Positions 11,290-21,735 of a DNA stretch of 64,000 bases are shown here, piece by piece; the first letter of the stretch is position 1, and every line of letters starts with the position of its first letter. The translations under genes were made by a program, and so were the position numbers. Under the pieces are notes generated by a model that was not told the DNA's origin, made no database searches, and saw nothing but the letters and a program-made list of their open reading frames with translations. Source of the stretch: Diospyros lotus (taxonomy: Eukaryota; Streptophyta; Magnoliopsida; Ericales; Ebenaceae); assembly GCF_014633365.1 (NCBI RefSeq), contig NC_068345.1, positions 13,400,058 to 13,464,057 of the forward strand, written 5' to 3'.

Positions 11290-13630
11290 TGTAATACCTG
11301 AAATTTTATATCAAAAGTATTTTAGAGATCTTTTGGGTCTAAATGCAGTTTATCATACTTTTAGGCCAATGTGTAAATTTCAAAACATGAACGATAAGGT
11401 AAGTGACCTCACCAAAATGAAACTTGGAGGGTAAAAATGTCCAAAGAGTCAGGGGTTCTCAAAAACCAAGAGACTCTAGGAAATTTAGGATCAAATGAGT
11501 GATTAAGGGCATTTGGGCCAAAGTGCAGAATCTAGAATTTGATTGAGGGTGGTCAAAATAAGGTTTTTCCTAAAATTTTGGGGGGTGTATCAAGACATCC
11601 TAAACTTATGGGGTCTAATGGAATAAGTGGAAAACCCAAGGTTTGAGAGATAAGGGCAGAAACGTGAAATATCAAAAGTTGAGGGGGGTGAAAGTGCAAA
11701 TAAGGGAAAACAAGTGTGAAACCTGCAAATGACTAGCCAACTTTGCGGCAGCCGTTAGCGAGGCTTCCAAAGGGGTTAGGATTTCTCTCCAGGCCATCTT
11801 GACTTGATTGGACAAGGGTATTGGTCGGATTGACGATGATTAGACGAAAAACCAATTTTGAAATAATCAAAAATATGGCTAGAATTTTAAAGGATATTTC
11901 ATCTTCGTTTAGCTTGATTTGAGGCTTGTAATGATCAGATTCAAAGCTTAGGGTATAGGAAAGCTTATGTATGGTCAAAATTTTGGTGAAAAATGGGTAT
12001 AAATAGGGTTCAAAAGGCCGAGGGTTTCATTCAAAAATCGAAGGCAAATCAGGGAGTTTTAGCGAGAATCGAGCATTGAGAGCTTAGGGATTTTGTTCCT
12101 TAAGTTCTTAGGAGCATTAATGGAGAATTTGGGAGGATTTAGTGTAGGATTTAAGGGGTTTAAGAGAGGTCATCGAAAAATTGGGCTCGCTGAAATTGGA
12201 CCCTATAAACGGCCATTAAGGGCCTTTCTGGTGGGGTTTTCTAATGTTTAGGGGCACCCTTAGGATTGCCTCAAGGAGAGCTAGAAGGCAGTATAATTAA
12301 TTTCGCCATCGGAGATCATCGCAGTCGGCCGTCGTTAGAGAAGATAATCGGAGAAGATGAGGCGCGTGTGCTGCATGCACGAACCCCACTCGCAGGCTAC
12401 TCTCTTGACTCATGAGGGCGCATAAGGTACGGGAAAATTCTAAAATTAATTTTAAAATTTATAGAAAATTATTTTAGGAATATTAGTGGAAAAATATTTG
12501 GTGAAAATAGGTGTTATGTATTTATTACAAATTTTCAAAGAGAAGATAAGTTATGAAAAATAGAGAAAAATAAGGAAAATTAAGGAAATTATGGAAAAAA
12601 TTAGGAAAACAATAAATATTGATTTCCTTGGATAATTATTAGCTAGGAAAGACCACTACTAGTGTTGGGGTTTACATGCTAATTGAGGTCGACACATTTT
12701 TTGAGGAACTCATCAATTTACTATCCAAGGTGAGTGAGCAATTTTTTCAAAACTTAGTGTGATTTATGTGGGTGGTTCAACCCAAGGTTCGCTCTATGAT
12801 TTCATTTAGGGGTGGTTGTTTCATGTGGAAGTACTTCCTATTTGTTTATAAGCATACTGTGCATATCAAGTTATTTTTAATGTGATGCATCAATGGGATA
12901 TGATTGTGAAAATTCATGGTAAATGGTTTTCGTTGCATTGTTATATTGAAATCATGTCATAGTCTGGTGGGACGGGATGGGGTCTTCTTGAGAATGGGGC
13001 AAGGTTAATCTTTGTTGTTCGGGTGACAATGTTGTGCACCCCGAGGTTAAATATGTCGTAGCAAGGTCAATCCCAACGGTATGATATGGAATGGATTTTC
13101 CATGGGAGATTGAGTATGCCAGGGAGATTTCTCAAGGTTGACATGTCGTATTATTTTGTATATGCCATGCTTATGTTCATTTCATGCATTTTATGAAACT
13201 ATTTATGTGCCATCACTTAGATGATTCAGCATCTAATTTGGGTTCTACCCCTAAAACATTCAAATGTTTCAGTCGAGGGTCGCAACAAGGATGAGGACGT
13301 GACCGGATAGAGTTGATGAAATACGAGCATAATAGATGTTATTTATATTTTGCAGTTATGTAATCCTTATTTTGTTTGAAAGACAATTTGTATGAATGGT
13401 TGTAGTATCCTATGTTATCAAGTTATGTTATTTCCGTTACGTGAAGTTATGCCTTGTTTAAGTTTAGATTTATTGGTCTTAATATTTAAAAAGGCTGGAC
13501 TAGGATTCTAGGATTTTGTTAGCATGTGAAGATTGTTCTTTTGGTCACACCGCGTGTGTGTGGATCTTATGTTTGGCGAAAATCCTGATAACTCCTTATA
13601 GTGACACGCCCAGTAAGGCGGTGTGTTACA
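11290..13630 (+). mobile_element. Solo LTR F1 nested in LTR H
   Basis: Starts TGTAATACC at 11290 and ends GTGTGTTACA at 13630 (2,341 bp), matching the ends of F2 and F3. A TATA box, TATAAATA, is at 11998-12005 on the plus strand. A short CG-rich stretch follows near 12360-12400. The conserved hairpin set is at 13217-13269. The left flank is CATAT (11285-11289); the right flank is TATCATAT, so CATAT recurs only 3 bp beyond the end and the TSD is not clean. Confidence 0.8.
13217..13269 (+). other. Conserved hairpin set in LTR F1
   Basis: Three successive inverted repeats: TTAGATGATT/CAGCATCTAA (13217-13236, one mismatch), GGGT-TCT-ACCC (13240-13250) and AAACAT-TCAA-ATGTTT (13254-13269). The same three-part layout is present in F2, F3 and F4. 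Confidence 0.7.
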
Positions 13631-15796
13631 TATCATATTAGAATCTTGAACTCAACCACATCAATGATTACAAGCTGTTGTACTCGAACCCTCAGTCTTA
13701 CGGATCACACGAAATAACTATTGTGGGACTCGAACCCCTAGTCTTATGCATCACAACATACAACTAATTCCAGCACCACCACCACCTTGCAATGCAACAT
13801 ATAAGATATGCAATGGCTCTTGCAGCATAAACGTGATGACAAGGCCCCCATAAACCAAGCATCAGGCTATGCTACGTCCACGTAGTAAATTCACATATAC
13901 AAAATGCTCTACATGCCTATGCTCGCCTATTTAAATGAGTCAACACTCACAGGCCAACTGTGTCATGCCAATGCTCACACCCTCAACAAATACAAGACAT
14001 GACCCCTAATGAATGCAACCCATGGTCCAACATCATAATGTAAGGCAATAGAGCAACAAGCAAAATTGCACAACCAATCCAGTATCGATCATCTAGAGCC
14101 TATCCCATTAGGGTTCAACATCATTCCACATAGAAATATAGAGAGAACAAGCCCTACTTGGCTAGTGAATACAAAATGCATCAATAATGCTCAAGAAGAC
14201 TCTTCTAATATCTCAAGGAATTACATTGAGAAGCATTATCTTTTAGCTCATCAATGGGTGTCATCATACTCCAATCATGCCCCAACATAAGTTATTTATC
14301 TCCTGAAAATTGACGATAGGCAGATCACTCAAAATGAAAGAATTCCATTTTCTAGGCCAAGATTGGTAGGGTTGCTATGACCTCAAAACATAATCAAATG
14401 ATCCAAGATATATGGAAAAACAAAGCTTAAGAAGTCTAGTTTATGGGACAAAATATGGATCTCAAATTAGATAACACTAGAGGAAGTTATGTCCCAAAAC
14501 CCAAAGTATTGTCGGATTGAAACAAGAATCCTAGATTTCAAGTGGGTATCTACAGGCTCAATACTTGTCTAAAGAATCCAAATTCTATATCAAAACAAAG
14601 CTTATTGATTCTAGTTTACAACACAAAAAGTGGATCTCAAATTGGATATAACCATAGAAAGTTATACCCAAAAGAGTACACCATACGCAAGCTGCCAAGC
14701 AAAATGGGAGGGAACATTCGACAGTTGCCTTGCCATCTATCGACTAACAACAAAGGAAAATTCCTTGAATCATACCCAAATGTAAGCTAACACCCAAAAA
14801 CACTCTCACCCCTTCAAATAACACCTCACTTCTTATGGATTATAGGGTAGAATAGACCCTAATTGAAGTTCCAAATCACTTCAAAGAAGACAACCAAGAG
14901 TTGAGGGATATTTACAAACATTTCTACATAGGTATCAATAAGGTCTTGGTTTTGCAAAACATGGAGCTTTTTAACTCAAATCCTCCACATACCAAGTTCA
15001 AATAGTTTAGAAGAGTTTGAGAGGAGTAGAACTTGCCTTTAGAAGTTTTTCCTCTATGATTCCACTTGAAGAACAACCACCACAAAAGCAATACTTCATT
15101 TTACACTCCAAAATAGGGAAACCAAGCAAGAGAATGAGGAGAAAATACCACCACCTTACAAAAACTCTTTCTTGGAACACCAAAATCAAAAGAAGAAGAA
15201 GAGGAAGTGAAGAGCCAAGCCCTAGCCCTTCTTTGCTCTCTCTCTCGATCACCTTCTCTTCTTTTCTACCCTTTTTTCCTTTCTTTTCCACTTATATACA
15301 TAATCCAACACACACATATATATATATGTATAATATCTCCCTAATTACCTATATGCTCTTAATGTATAATAACTTAAATGGAAAATGCTTATATGCAAAT
15401 AATAGCTTGTCTTGAATTAAATACCACAAACTTTTCAAATAATAGCCACACACATACCTTGCAAATAGTTATGGGTCCCACTTTCACTTAAGTCAAACTT
15501 TTGACTTTCCTCATATCTGCCTCCTTTGCTACATCGCCCAAGACATCACATATAGTTCCTTTAAATTATTACGTGAATAGAAGGAATATTCTATTTCCAT
15601 GATAATATCACTTGAACCCATTAATGGGTTGTTACATAATAAGATCACAAGATAATAATATGCAAGGCGACATTCTTGGCATGCAAAAGTTCTAAATGTA
15701 GTAGTTACATTTTGGCACATGTAAGAAAACCTACTGTTGAAACCCTAACAACCCAAAGATGAACTCCCATGGGCAAAAGTAAATAACTTTGAATTT

Positions 15797-16779
15797 TCAG
15801 ATCAAGCTATTTGGAGGCTCAATAACCAATGATACAAACTCAAGTTCCTTGTCCATTTTGGGTATTGCAGCTTCAGTAGTATCTGAATTTTTCTTCTCAT
15901 TAGATTTAGAGTTCCCATCTAGCTTCATTAGTTCTCCTTGTCTTTCCACTTTTTCATGAGTATCTAGGATTTTTTTTAGCTCATTTATAAGTGCTTCTTG
16001 CTCTTTTTTCCATGCTACAAAAATGGATAAATCATTTTCCATTCATGACTAACGAGAGAAATCTATGTTGATTACATAAAGATTACCTAGAGATTGCTTG
16101 TCCATATCTTCAAGAAAAATCAAATTTTCTTTTAGAATTTTGTTCTCTATTAGCATTTGGTTGTAGTAGTATTCTCTCCCTATCTCTAAATCAGTAGTAA
16201 TCTTTGCAATCTTTGCCTGCATACAAACATAAAAAATGGCTTCAATTGTTAAATATGGGAGGATTAAGCAACATCAAATGCAAGCTTAAAATATAACATC
16301 ATTGTTACTTGCTTTTCTTTCACCTTCTTTTCCAAATCAAAAATGTAATCAACCTGTTTTTGTTTTGATCTCTGAGAGGCGATTCTATTTGACATAACCC
16401 TACAAACAAAGTAAAAGACAATTTTTGTTAGGCTTTAAGAAAGAAATATTTTTTTGACATCATAAAAATGTGGTCATCATGTTCAAGAAAGCCAATTAGA
16501 AGGGGAAGAACATATATATCTATGTATTTATAAGAAAAACCAAGAAAAACATGGTATAGATCACCTTCTAAGCCTCTTAGGGCTGATGTTAGGGTCCAAT
16601 TTAGCACCCAATTTCATTTCATATTCAATCCCTTGTACAGTCTTGACAGTGACCTCACCAATTGTGAAGGGTGATTGTTGAATAGAAACGATTGGATTTC
16701 TATAAACTGGTGGTTTTCAACCAGTTGGAAGATCTACTGATGAGGGAAGATCACATTGCCGCTTGCCCTTGTCTTCCAT
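15797..16779 (-). pseudogene. bZIP transcription factor gene, four exons, one in-frame stop
   Basis: Exons on the minus strand: 16779-16565, 16399-16309, 16216-16087, 16014-15797. All three introns have GT donors and AG acceptors, and phases agree exactly (2, 0, 1). The predicted product has 217 codons. Residues about 67-100 form the bZIP core: a basic region with N-x7-K (NRIASQRSK), exactly nine residues to the first zipper leucine, then YIFDLEKKV and a coiled coil to about residue 170. This should bind DNA as a dimer in the nucleus. Lys in place of the usual second Arg is a trait reported for plant group I bZIPs, but YI-x-LE also fits group E, so the subgroup is open. Codon 21 (16719-16717) is TGA, inside an otherwise intact first exon. 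It may be a recent pseudogene, a null allele, or use a later start (Met at codon 55, still before the basic region). An upstream TATA box fits transcription. The C-terminal quarter is Lys/Glu-rich and unrecognised. Confidence 0.85.
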
Positions 16780-16890
16780 TTCTGTAAGATGAACACAAAA
16801 TCTAAAGTGCAACCCTAAAATTAGAGTGATTTGCCGCAGAGATTGTAATTGCAAATGGATTTGTGCGGAAGGATTGTGGCCTTGCTAGCC

Positions 16891-16900
16891 ATATTTATAA
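16891..16900 (-). promoter_or_regulatory. TATA box of the bZIP gene
   Basis: The minus strand reads TTATAAATAT about 112 bp upstream of the ATG at 16779. A start site about 30 bp downstream would give a leader of roughly 80 nt. Sequence from here to 17050 is otherwise featureless AT-rich DNA. Confidence 0.5.
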
Positions 16901-17050
16901 GGAAATTCAAGTTCTTTTCCCCCAATTCTCTCAAATTTAGTGAAAGTTGAATTTCAGTCATTATTACAATATTACCTAAAATACATTGTTCATTTCAAGA
17001 TGACCCTTGCTCAAAGCCACATATTACACTTGTACTAGTAGATTAAACAA

Positions 17051-17063
17051 CCTTCTTCTTCTT

Positions 17064-17131
<68 letters not shown>

Positions 17132-17158
17132 GATCATCATCATCATCATTATTATTAA
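17051..17158. repeat. Compound trinucleotide microsatellite (CTT)n(ATT)n(ATC)n
   Basis: About 13 CTT units, about 16 ATT units, a short ATC run and ATT again. The poly-Leu/poly-Ile and poly-Lys/poly-Asn ORFs across it are artefacts. It lies in the bZIP upstream region, between the gene and LTR E1. Confidence 0.95.
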
Positions 17159-18419
17159 ATTTCTTAGCATCCTTTACAAATTTTTGAATTTGGAAACCTG
17201 GTTTTGCCACATATTTCAGCATAAAGTTAAGTATGCTTTTAATGTACAAGCTACCAGTTACCATACATATATGGTAATGGACGTGATTATATTCATTGAA
17301 CATGAAGTAAAACCCAAAGTGAATAATAACCAAATTAAAAGAATATTGTATCAATCTTGTCGTGTAATTATAATTTATATTTTCACTATGGGGTATTATA
17401 TATATGACAACATTTGATTACGTATCAAATTGGGTCCATGTGAAACAATATAATTGTTATCTTGTGGGACACATATTACCTAGAATCTAAACATAATTGA
17501 AATTGTGACAACCCGTTTGTGGGTTTAGCTCGCTCGAGTGATTTTTATTGTGGTGATTGAATTTTCATTTTTCTTGAGAAATAATCTTGAGGAATTATTT
17601 ATGATGTTATAGGTGATGGTGGAAAGAATTAAGGCAAGAATAGAATTATGCATGTAGAATAGTCAAAGTAAAGGAAAAGTAAGCAAGTGAGGTAGAGGAT
17701 GGAAAAGTCAAAATTGGAGTTATGGGATGTGGGGGTTGCTGAAATGCAAGGAAAATAATTTATATATGCCCCGTATTTGAGTTTTGTGGTATTATTATAT
17801 ATATTAAGAGATAGCTTATTAGCGGATATATATATATATTTATATAGGAATGAAAGGATAGAAAAGGAAAGAAACTTGGAGATTTCTAGAGTTTAGCGGT
17901 GGAAGCTCCTTCTCATTTTCTTCTTCTTCTTCTTCTCTTATTTTGTTCTTCCTTGATCATTGAAGCTTCAAAATGGGATTCAATAGGCTGGTTGCTAATT
18001 TTTCATTATCTTCTTCCTTGTGGCACTCCTATTTTGGTGGTGGTTGGAATATTGGGTCCTTGGAGAAGCTCTTCTCAAGTTTAAATCAAAGGAAAAACAC
18101 GATAAGGTAAGTTCTAATCTCTCTTTAATTCCAATAATTATTGAGGCATGGTGTCTATGAGATTTATCCATAAAACTCCCCTACTTTGGAGAAGTGTTCT
18201 TGCAAAAAAGTCTATGTAGATATGATTGTAAATCTCCCTTGTTTCTTGTTGTCTTTACTTGGAGCCTTCTAGAACTTTAAAGAGGGTTTGTTCCACCCTA
18301 TAATTTCTAAGGAATAGTGTTTTTCTTGGTTAGGATCAATAGCAATGCAATATTTGGTGATCTTATGTGTATTTGTTTCGATTCTGTTTTCGTTTCTGTC
18401 TTTGAAGAGCCGAATTTCA

Positions 18420-18660
18420 TTATTCAAGAGTCGACTTTAGTGTGTAAAGAGTCGAATTTCCCCAAGTAGAAGTTGTCTATCTAAAAATTAGCTCTCGACC
18501 AGGTTGACTTTGCATATTGATCTCTCAGTCGAGTTGGCTAAAGCTATGAGGATGTCGACTCTCCTTTGCCATAAGTCGACTTCCTAGTGCTAGAAATTGA
18601 CTTTCTATTGCTAAAAGTCAACTTTCCTATGCTAAGAGTTGACTTTTTGGTCCTGTTAAA
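18420..18660. repeat. Minisatellite with GTCGACTT-like core in LTR E1
   Basis: About nine degenerate units of roughly 25-30 bp with AGTCGACTTT, AGTCAACTTT or AGTTGACTTT. A few related GTCGACT words also occur in the Copia LTR at 58950-59060, which may be coincidence. Confidence 0.6.
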
Positions 18661-18841
18661 ATCAAGTTGCTTCTTAAGTGTTTTACTCTTGATTCCACTT
18701 CTTAGGTAAATGTTTAAGTGGGATAAATGTGCATGCATGGGTATGGAAGAGAGCTATTGTTGAGCCATGTGGAGGCTAATGGTTGGAAAGAATTTCATAT
18801 GCATGTTTTCATATATTATGTTGTGTATGTTATTTGTGTGC

Positions 18842-19040
18842 CAAGGCTTTCGGTTGAGCTAATGGGCCTTAAGGTTTGCATGTTGTATGGGCATAGTCCT
18901 TGAGTTGAGCTAACGAGCCCCAAAGACCTCGTGGCGTATGATATGGTAAGACCTTGGGTTGAGCTAACAAGCCCCAAGGATCGTATGATATTTATGGGCA
19001 TAGGCCTTGGGTTGAGCTAAAGGACCCCAAGAGTCGCTTG
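18842..19040. repeat. ~55-bp tandem repeat, four units, in LTR E1
   Basis: Units start near 18842, 18896, 18951 and 19008 and share CCTTGGGTTGAGCTAA, a short spacer and CCCCAAG. They are moderately diverged. Confidence 0.75.
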
Positions 19041-20179
19041 ATATATATATATATATGTATGAGTTTATATGGTTTCAAAGATTTGCAAACCTTATAGATT
19101 GATCATAAGAGGATGGTGCGTGGCATGGGTGCATTTCATGTGGCTAATGGTTGGGTATTCCATGCATTTATCTATTATTGCAATCCTTATTCTTATGTTC
19201 TTTCATTTCATATTATACTTGTTGGGCCTTGTGGCTTATTTTTATTTTTGTGACGCCCCGTTCCCACTTACGGGTGCCACTCGTGAACAATTACCTGAAT
19301 TGTCCACCTGCTCGGCCTTTGGTGAAGGGTGGACCATGTTCCAAGACGAAACGCCCTAGGTGGGAATTGATTGCTATGCTACCCTACACATTTATTTATC
19401 AAAACTACAACCAAATTTATTAGACGTTAATTCTTTTATTAAAGCAGGTGTAGGGCGATTATACTCACCAGTATGCGAGTGTGCGTGTAGTACAATTTTA
19501 AATATATATTTTGGTGAGTTCGAGTCGATTCACAGGGAGATTATTTATGGATGAAAACAAAGATCACAAAATATTTGATTTTAGGAGGTGATTAAGATGA
19601 TTTAAAGGTAAGAATTAAAACTAAACTAATACTGAATTTAAGCAGCTTAAATCAAGACAATTTCAGTGCCAAAACCAATTAATTCCCGATTTAATAGAAA
19701 AGATCAGTAATATTCATCTGATTTGAGTGTTATAGATCTGTCAGTAATTTTAGTTCAAGATAATGGTAATTCTTATTTAAGCAATCTCCATACATGACAT
19801 GAAAATTCTAAGTTAAGCAATTACCATAAATTAAATTATATTCCACAGACAAAATTTATAGATACAGATTAACCATTTGGGCTTGGGTATGAAAATATTT
19901 CCAGGTCTAGCAATCTCCATACGTGGCATGAAAATTCTAAGTTAGGCTTATGCTCTAATCCAAATTCAAAGATACACTATACGCACACTACTCAAATTAA
20001 ATCAGATTAATTTTATACATTTGAAGCGCAGCTTTCTTTGGGAATCATTGGCGTAGGACACTATCATTGCCTTAACCCAAGATTGGATTTAGCTACTCAT
20101 CTTCATTTGAAAATAAATTGGCAGGAATTTAAATGACAAAAATTAAAAGACAGTATTTAAAAGATAATTTTTTAACCGA

Positions 20180-20375
20180 CCATATAGGCGGTATATAATT
20201 GAAAGACAATATTCAACCGACCATATAGGCGGTATGTAATAAAAAGACAATATTTAAAAGACAATATTCAACCGACCATATAGGCGGTATATAATGAAAA
20301 GACAATATTTAAAGACAATATTCAATCGACCATATAGGCGGTATATAATGAAAAGACAATATTTAAAGACAATAT
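20180..20375. repeat. CCATATAGGCGGTAT repeats in LTR C1
   Basis: Four copies of CGACCATATAGGCGGTAT separated by AAAAGACAATATTTAAAGA, with a period of about 50-60 bp. C2 has two diverged copies with GGCCATTTAGGCGGTGAATAAT at about 31963 and 32033, so the motif is ancestral and has been amplified in C1. Confidence 0.75.
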
Positions 20376-20689
20376 GAATAACATAATACAACTATATGGA
20401 AACAAAAGTTAAAGATTTGAGAGGGAAATTCTAAGAACGAAACTATATAAAAACTAAAGTGAAAAATTTGAGAGAGAAATCCTAAGAACACAACTATACT
20501 TTTATTATAAGAAAATTGAATGCTTACAAATGCACCCCAAGTGCTCTATTTATAGGCTAAAAGATGCAATGAAGACCACTTAATTATATAATTTAATAAT
20601 ACAAAATACCTAATTTAAAAATATAAAGATAAATAAAATATCTAATTACTTAAAAAGTTCGGGCCAAAGTGTAGTTCTTGAAACTTTGT

Positions 20690-21010
20690 GACTTGATGTA
20701 AGCGATAACATCATTCCAATCCATGATGTAAGCGATGATATCATTCTAACCCATGATGTAAGCAATGATATCATTCTAACCCATGATGTAAGCGATGATG
20801 TCATCAATTTGTGGGACTCGAGCTTTTCATATTTTTGGGCGTGAGCCTTCCTTGTGTTGGGCTTGAGCCTGGGCCTTTCTTGTTTTGGGATTGGGCCTTC
20901 CTTGTGTTGGGCTTAGGCCTGGGCCTTTCTTGTTTTGGGCTTGGGCCTTCCTTGTGTTGGGATTGGGCCTTCCTTGTTTTGGGCTTGGGCTTTCTTTGTG
21001 TTGGGCTTGG
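20690..21010. repeat. Two adjacent short tandem arrays in LTR C1
   Basis: 20694-20803 holds about four units of roughly 31 bp (CATGATGTAAGCGATGATAT). 20860-21010 holds about six units near 27-29 bp built on TTGGGCTTGGGCCTTCCTTG. The equivalent position in C2 (32550-32765) carries a different ~18-20-bp array based on TTCATGGGCTTGAATTC. Confidence 0.75.
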
Positions 21011-21564
21011 AATTCATAATATTATATATATTATATTTATTTTTTTATTTCATATATTTTATATATATTTTTATATTAATATTTTTAAACATGCACGAAA
21101 TCACAAAATGCATAATAATATTCAATTTAAACCATTTTAAGATCAAAATAAGGGTGAAATTATAACAAATTTTTTACAAAATTGATCACTAATCAGGAAC
21201 TAAGCTCGTCCTTCCCTTCCCTCAACCCCAGGATTCACTAGTGGAATTAGGCTTAAGCACACCACACTTGGCTAAAAAGAAAATCTCATTAAGATGCCCA
21301 ATTGTCATTTTCTCATTTATATTTAATTCTTTTTCCATTCAAGAATTTCACCGGGCTCCAAAAATCCACCATTTCAATCCATACATTGATTGATTACCAA
21401 TTTTTGGAGGAAAAACTCAAAAATTTTCATTTTTCAAAATTTAGCATTTATCTCCAAAAATGCCCGAAAAATCCCTTTATTTTGAAAATTCCTCTAGGGC
21501 CCAAAATCAATTAAGAAATGCCCTAAAATCCCAAAAAAAATCCAAATTTTTGAAAAACATTTAC

Positions 21565-21735
21565 CGACGGGGCCTGCTAGCGTGCTCGGGGCCCCGCGGT
21601 GCACTGGCCGCGCGAGCTGGCCAAGCACCGCCCGCGCTGGCAGCACATGCCGCACGGCCGCTGCCACCCGCCAGCGCGCGGCTGCCCTTGTGGCCCTGCC
21701 CGCGTGCGGGGCTGCTGCCACCTGCTGAACTTTCT
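21565..21735. other. GC-rich block inside LTR B2
   Basis: A CpG-rich island (CCGCGGTGCACTGGCCGCGCG type sequence) flanked on the right by a T tract at 21733-21750. It is the counterpart of the blocks in B1 and B3. ORFs on both strands (86-112 aa) are rich in Ala, Arg and Pro and show no domain. Confidence 0.7.

Larger units (their letters stand above)
10649..15636 (-). mobile_element. Solo LTR H (Gypsy-type) with nested LTR F1
   Basis: Ends are TGTAGTGACCCC at 10649 and GGGTTGTTACA at 15636. Flanks CAATA (10644-10648) and TAATA (15637-15641) match at four of five bases, as expected for an old TSD. Without F1 it is about 2.64 kb. On the minus strand it starts TGTAACAACCC and ends GTGGGGTCACTACA, the same ends as LTR E1 on the plus strand, so H and E1 are one family in opposite orientation. 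Short ORFs at 14066-14290, 14542-14790 and 15017-15415 have no recognisable domain. Confidence 0.8.
19368..21195 (-). mobile_element. Solo LTR C1 nested in LTR B2
   Basis: Starts TGATTGC at 19368 and ends CACTAATCA at 21195 (1,828 bp). Flanks GGAAT (19363-19367) and GGAAC (21196-21200) differ at one base. It aligns with C2 (31084-33071) in the landmark stretches TATACTC(A/G)CCAGT, GGGAATCATTGGCGT and TTAACCCAAGATT. The minus strand has a TATA box (CCTATAAATAGAG at about 20548-20560), which sets orientation. No internal region is present and the superfamily is not assigned. Confidence 0.85.

Noticed and set aside
11285..13638. CATAT as a clean TSD for LTR F1
   Set aside because: The right copy is separated from the LTR end by three bases, so the duplication is not exact.
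17007..17417. Poly-Leu/poly-Ile 'membrane protein' ORF
   Set aside because: Translation of the compound CTT/ATT/ATC microsatellite.
20180..20375. CRISPR-like regular repeats
   Set aside because: Plant nuclear LTR context, diverged units, no spacers of constant length and no cas genes; it is an ordinary tandem repeat.
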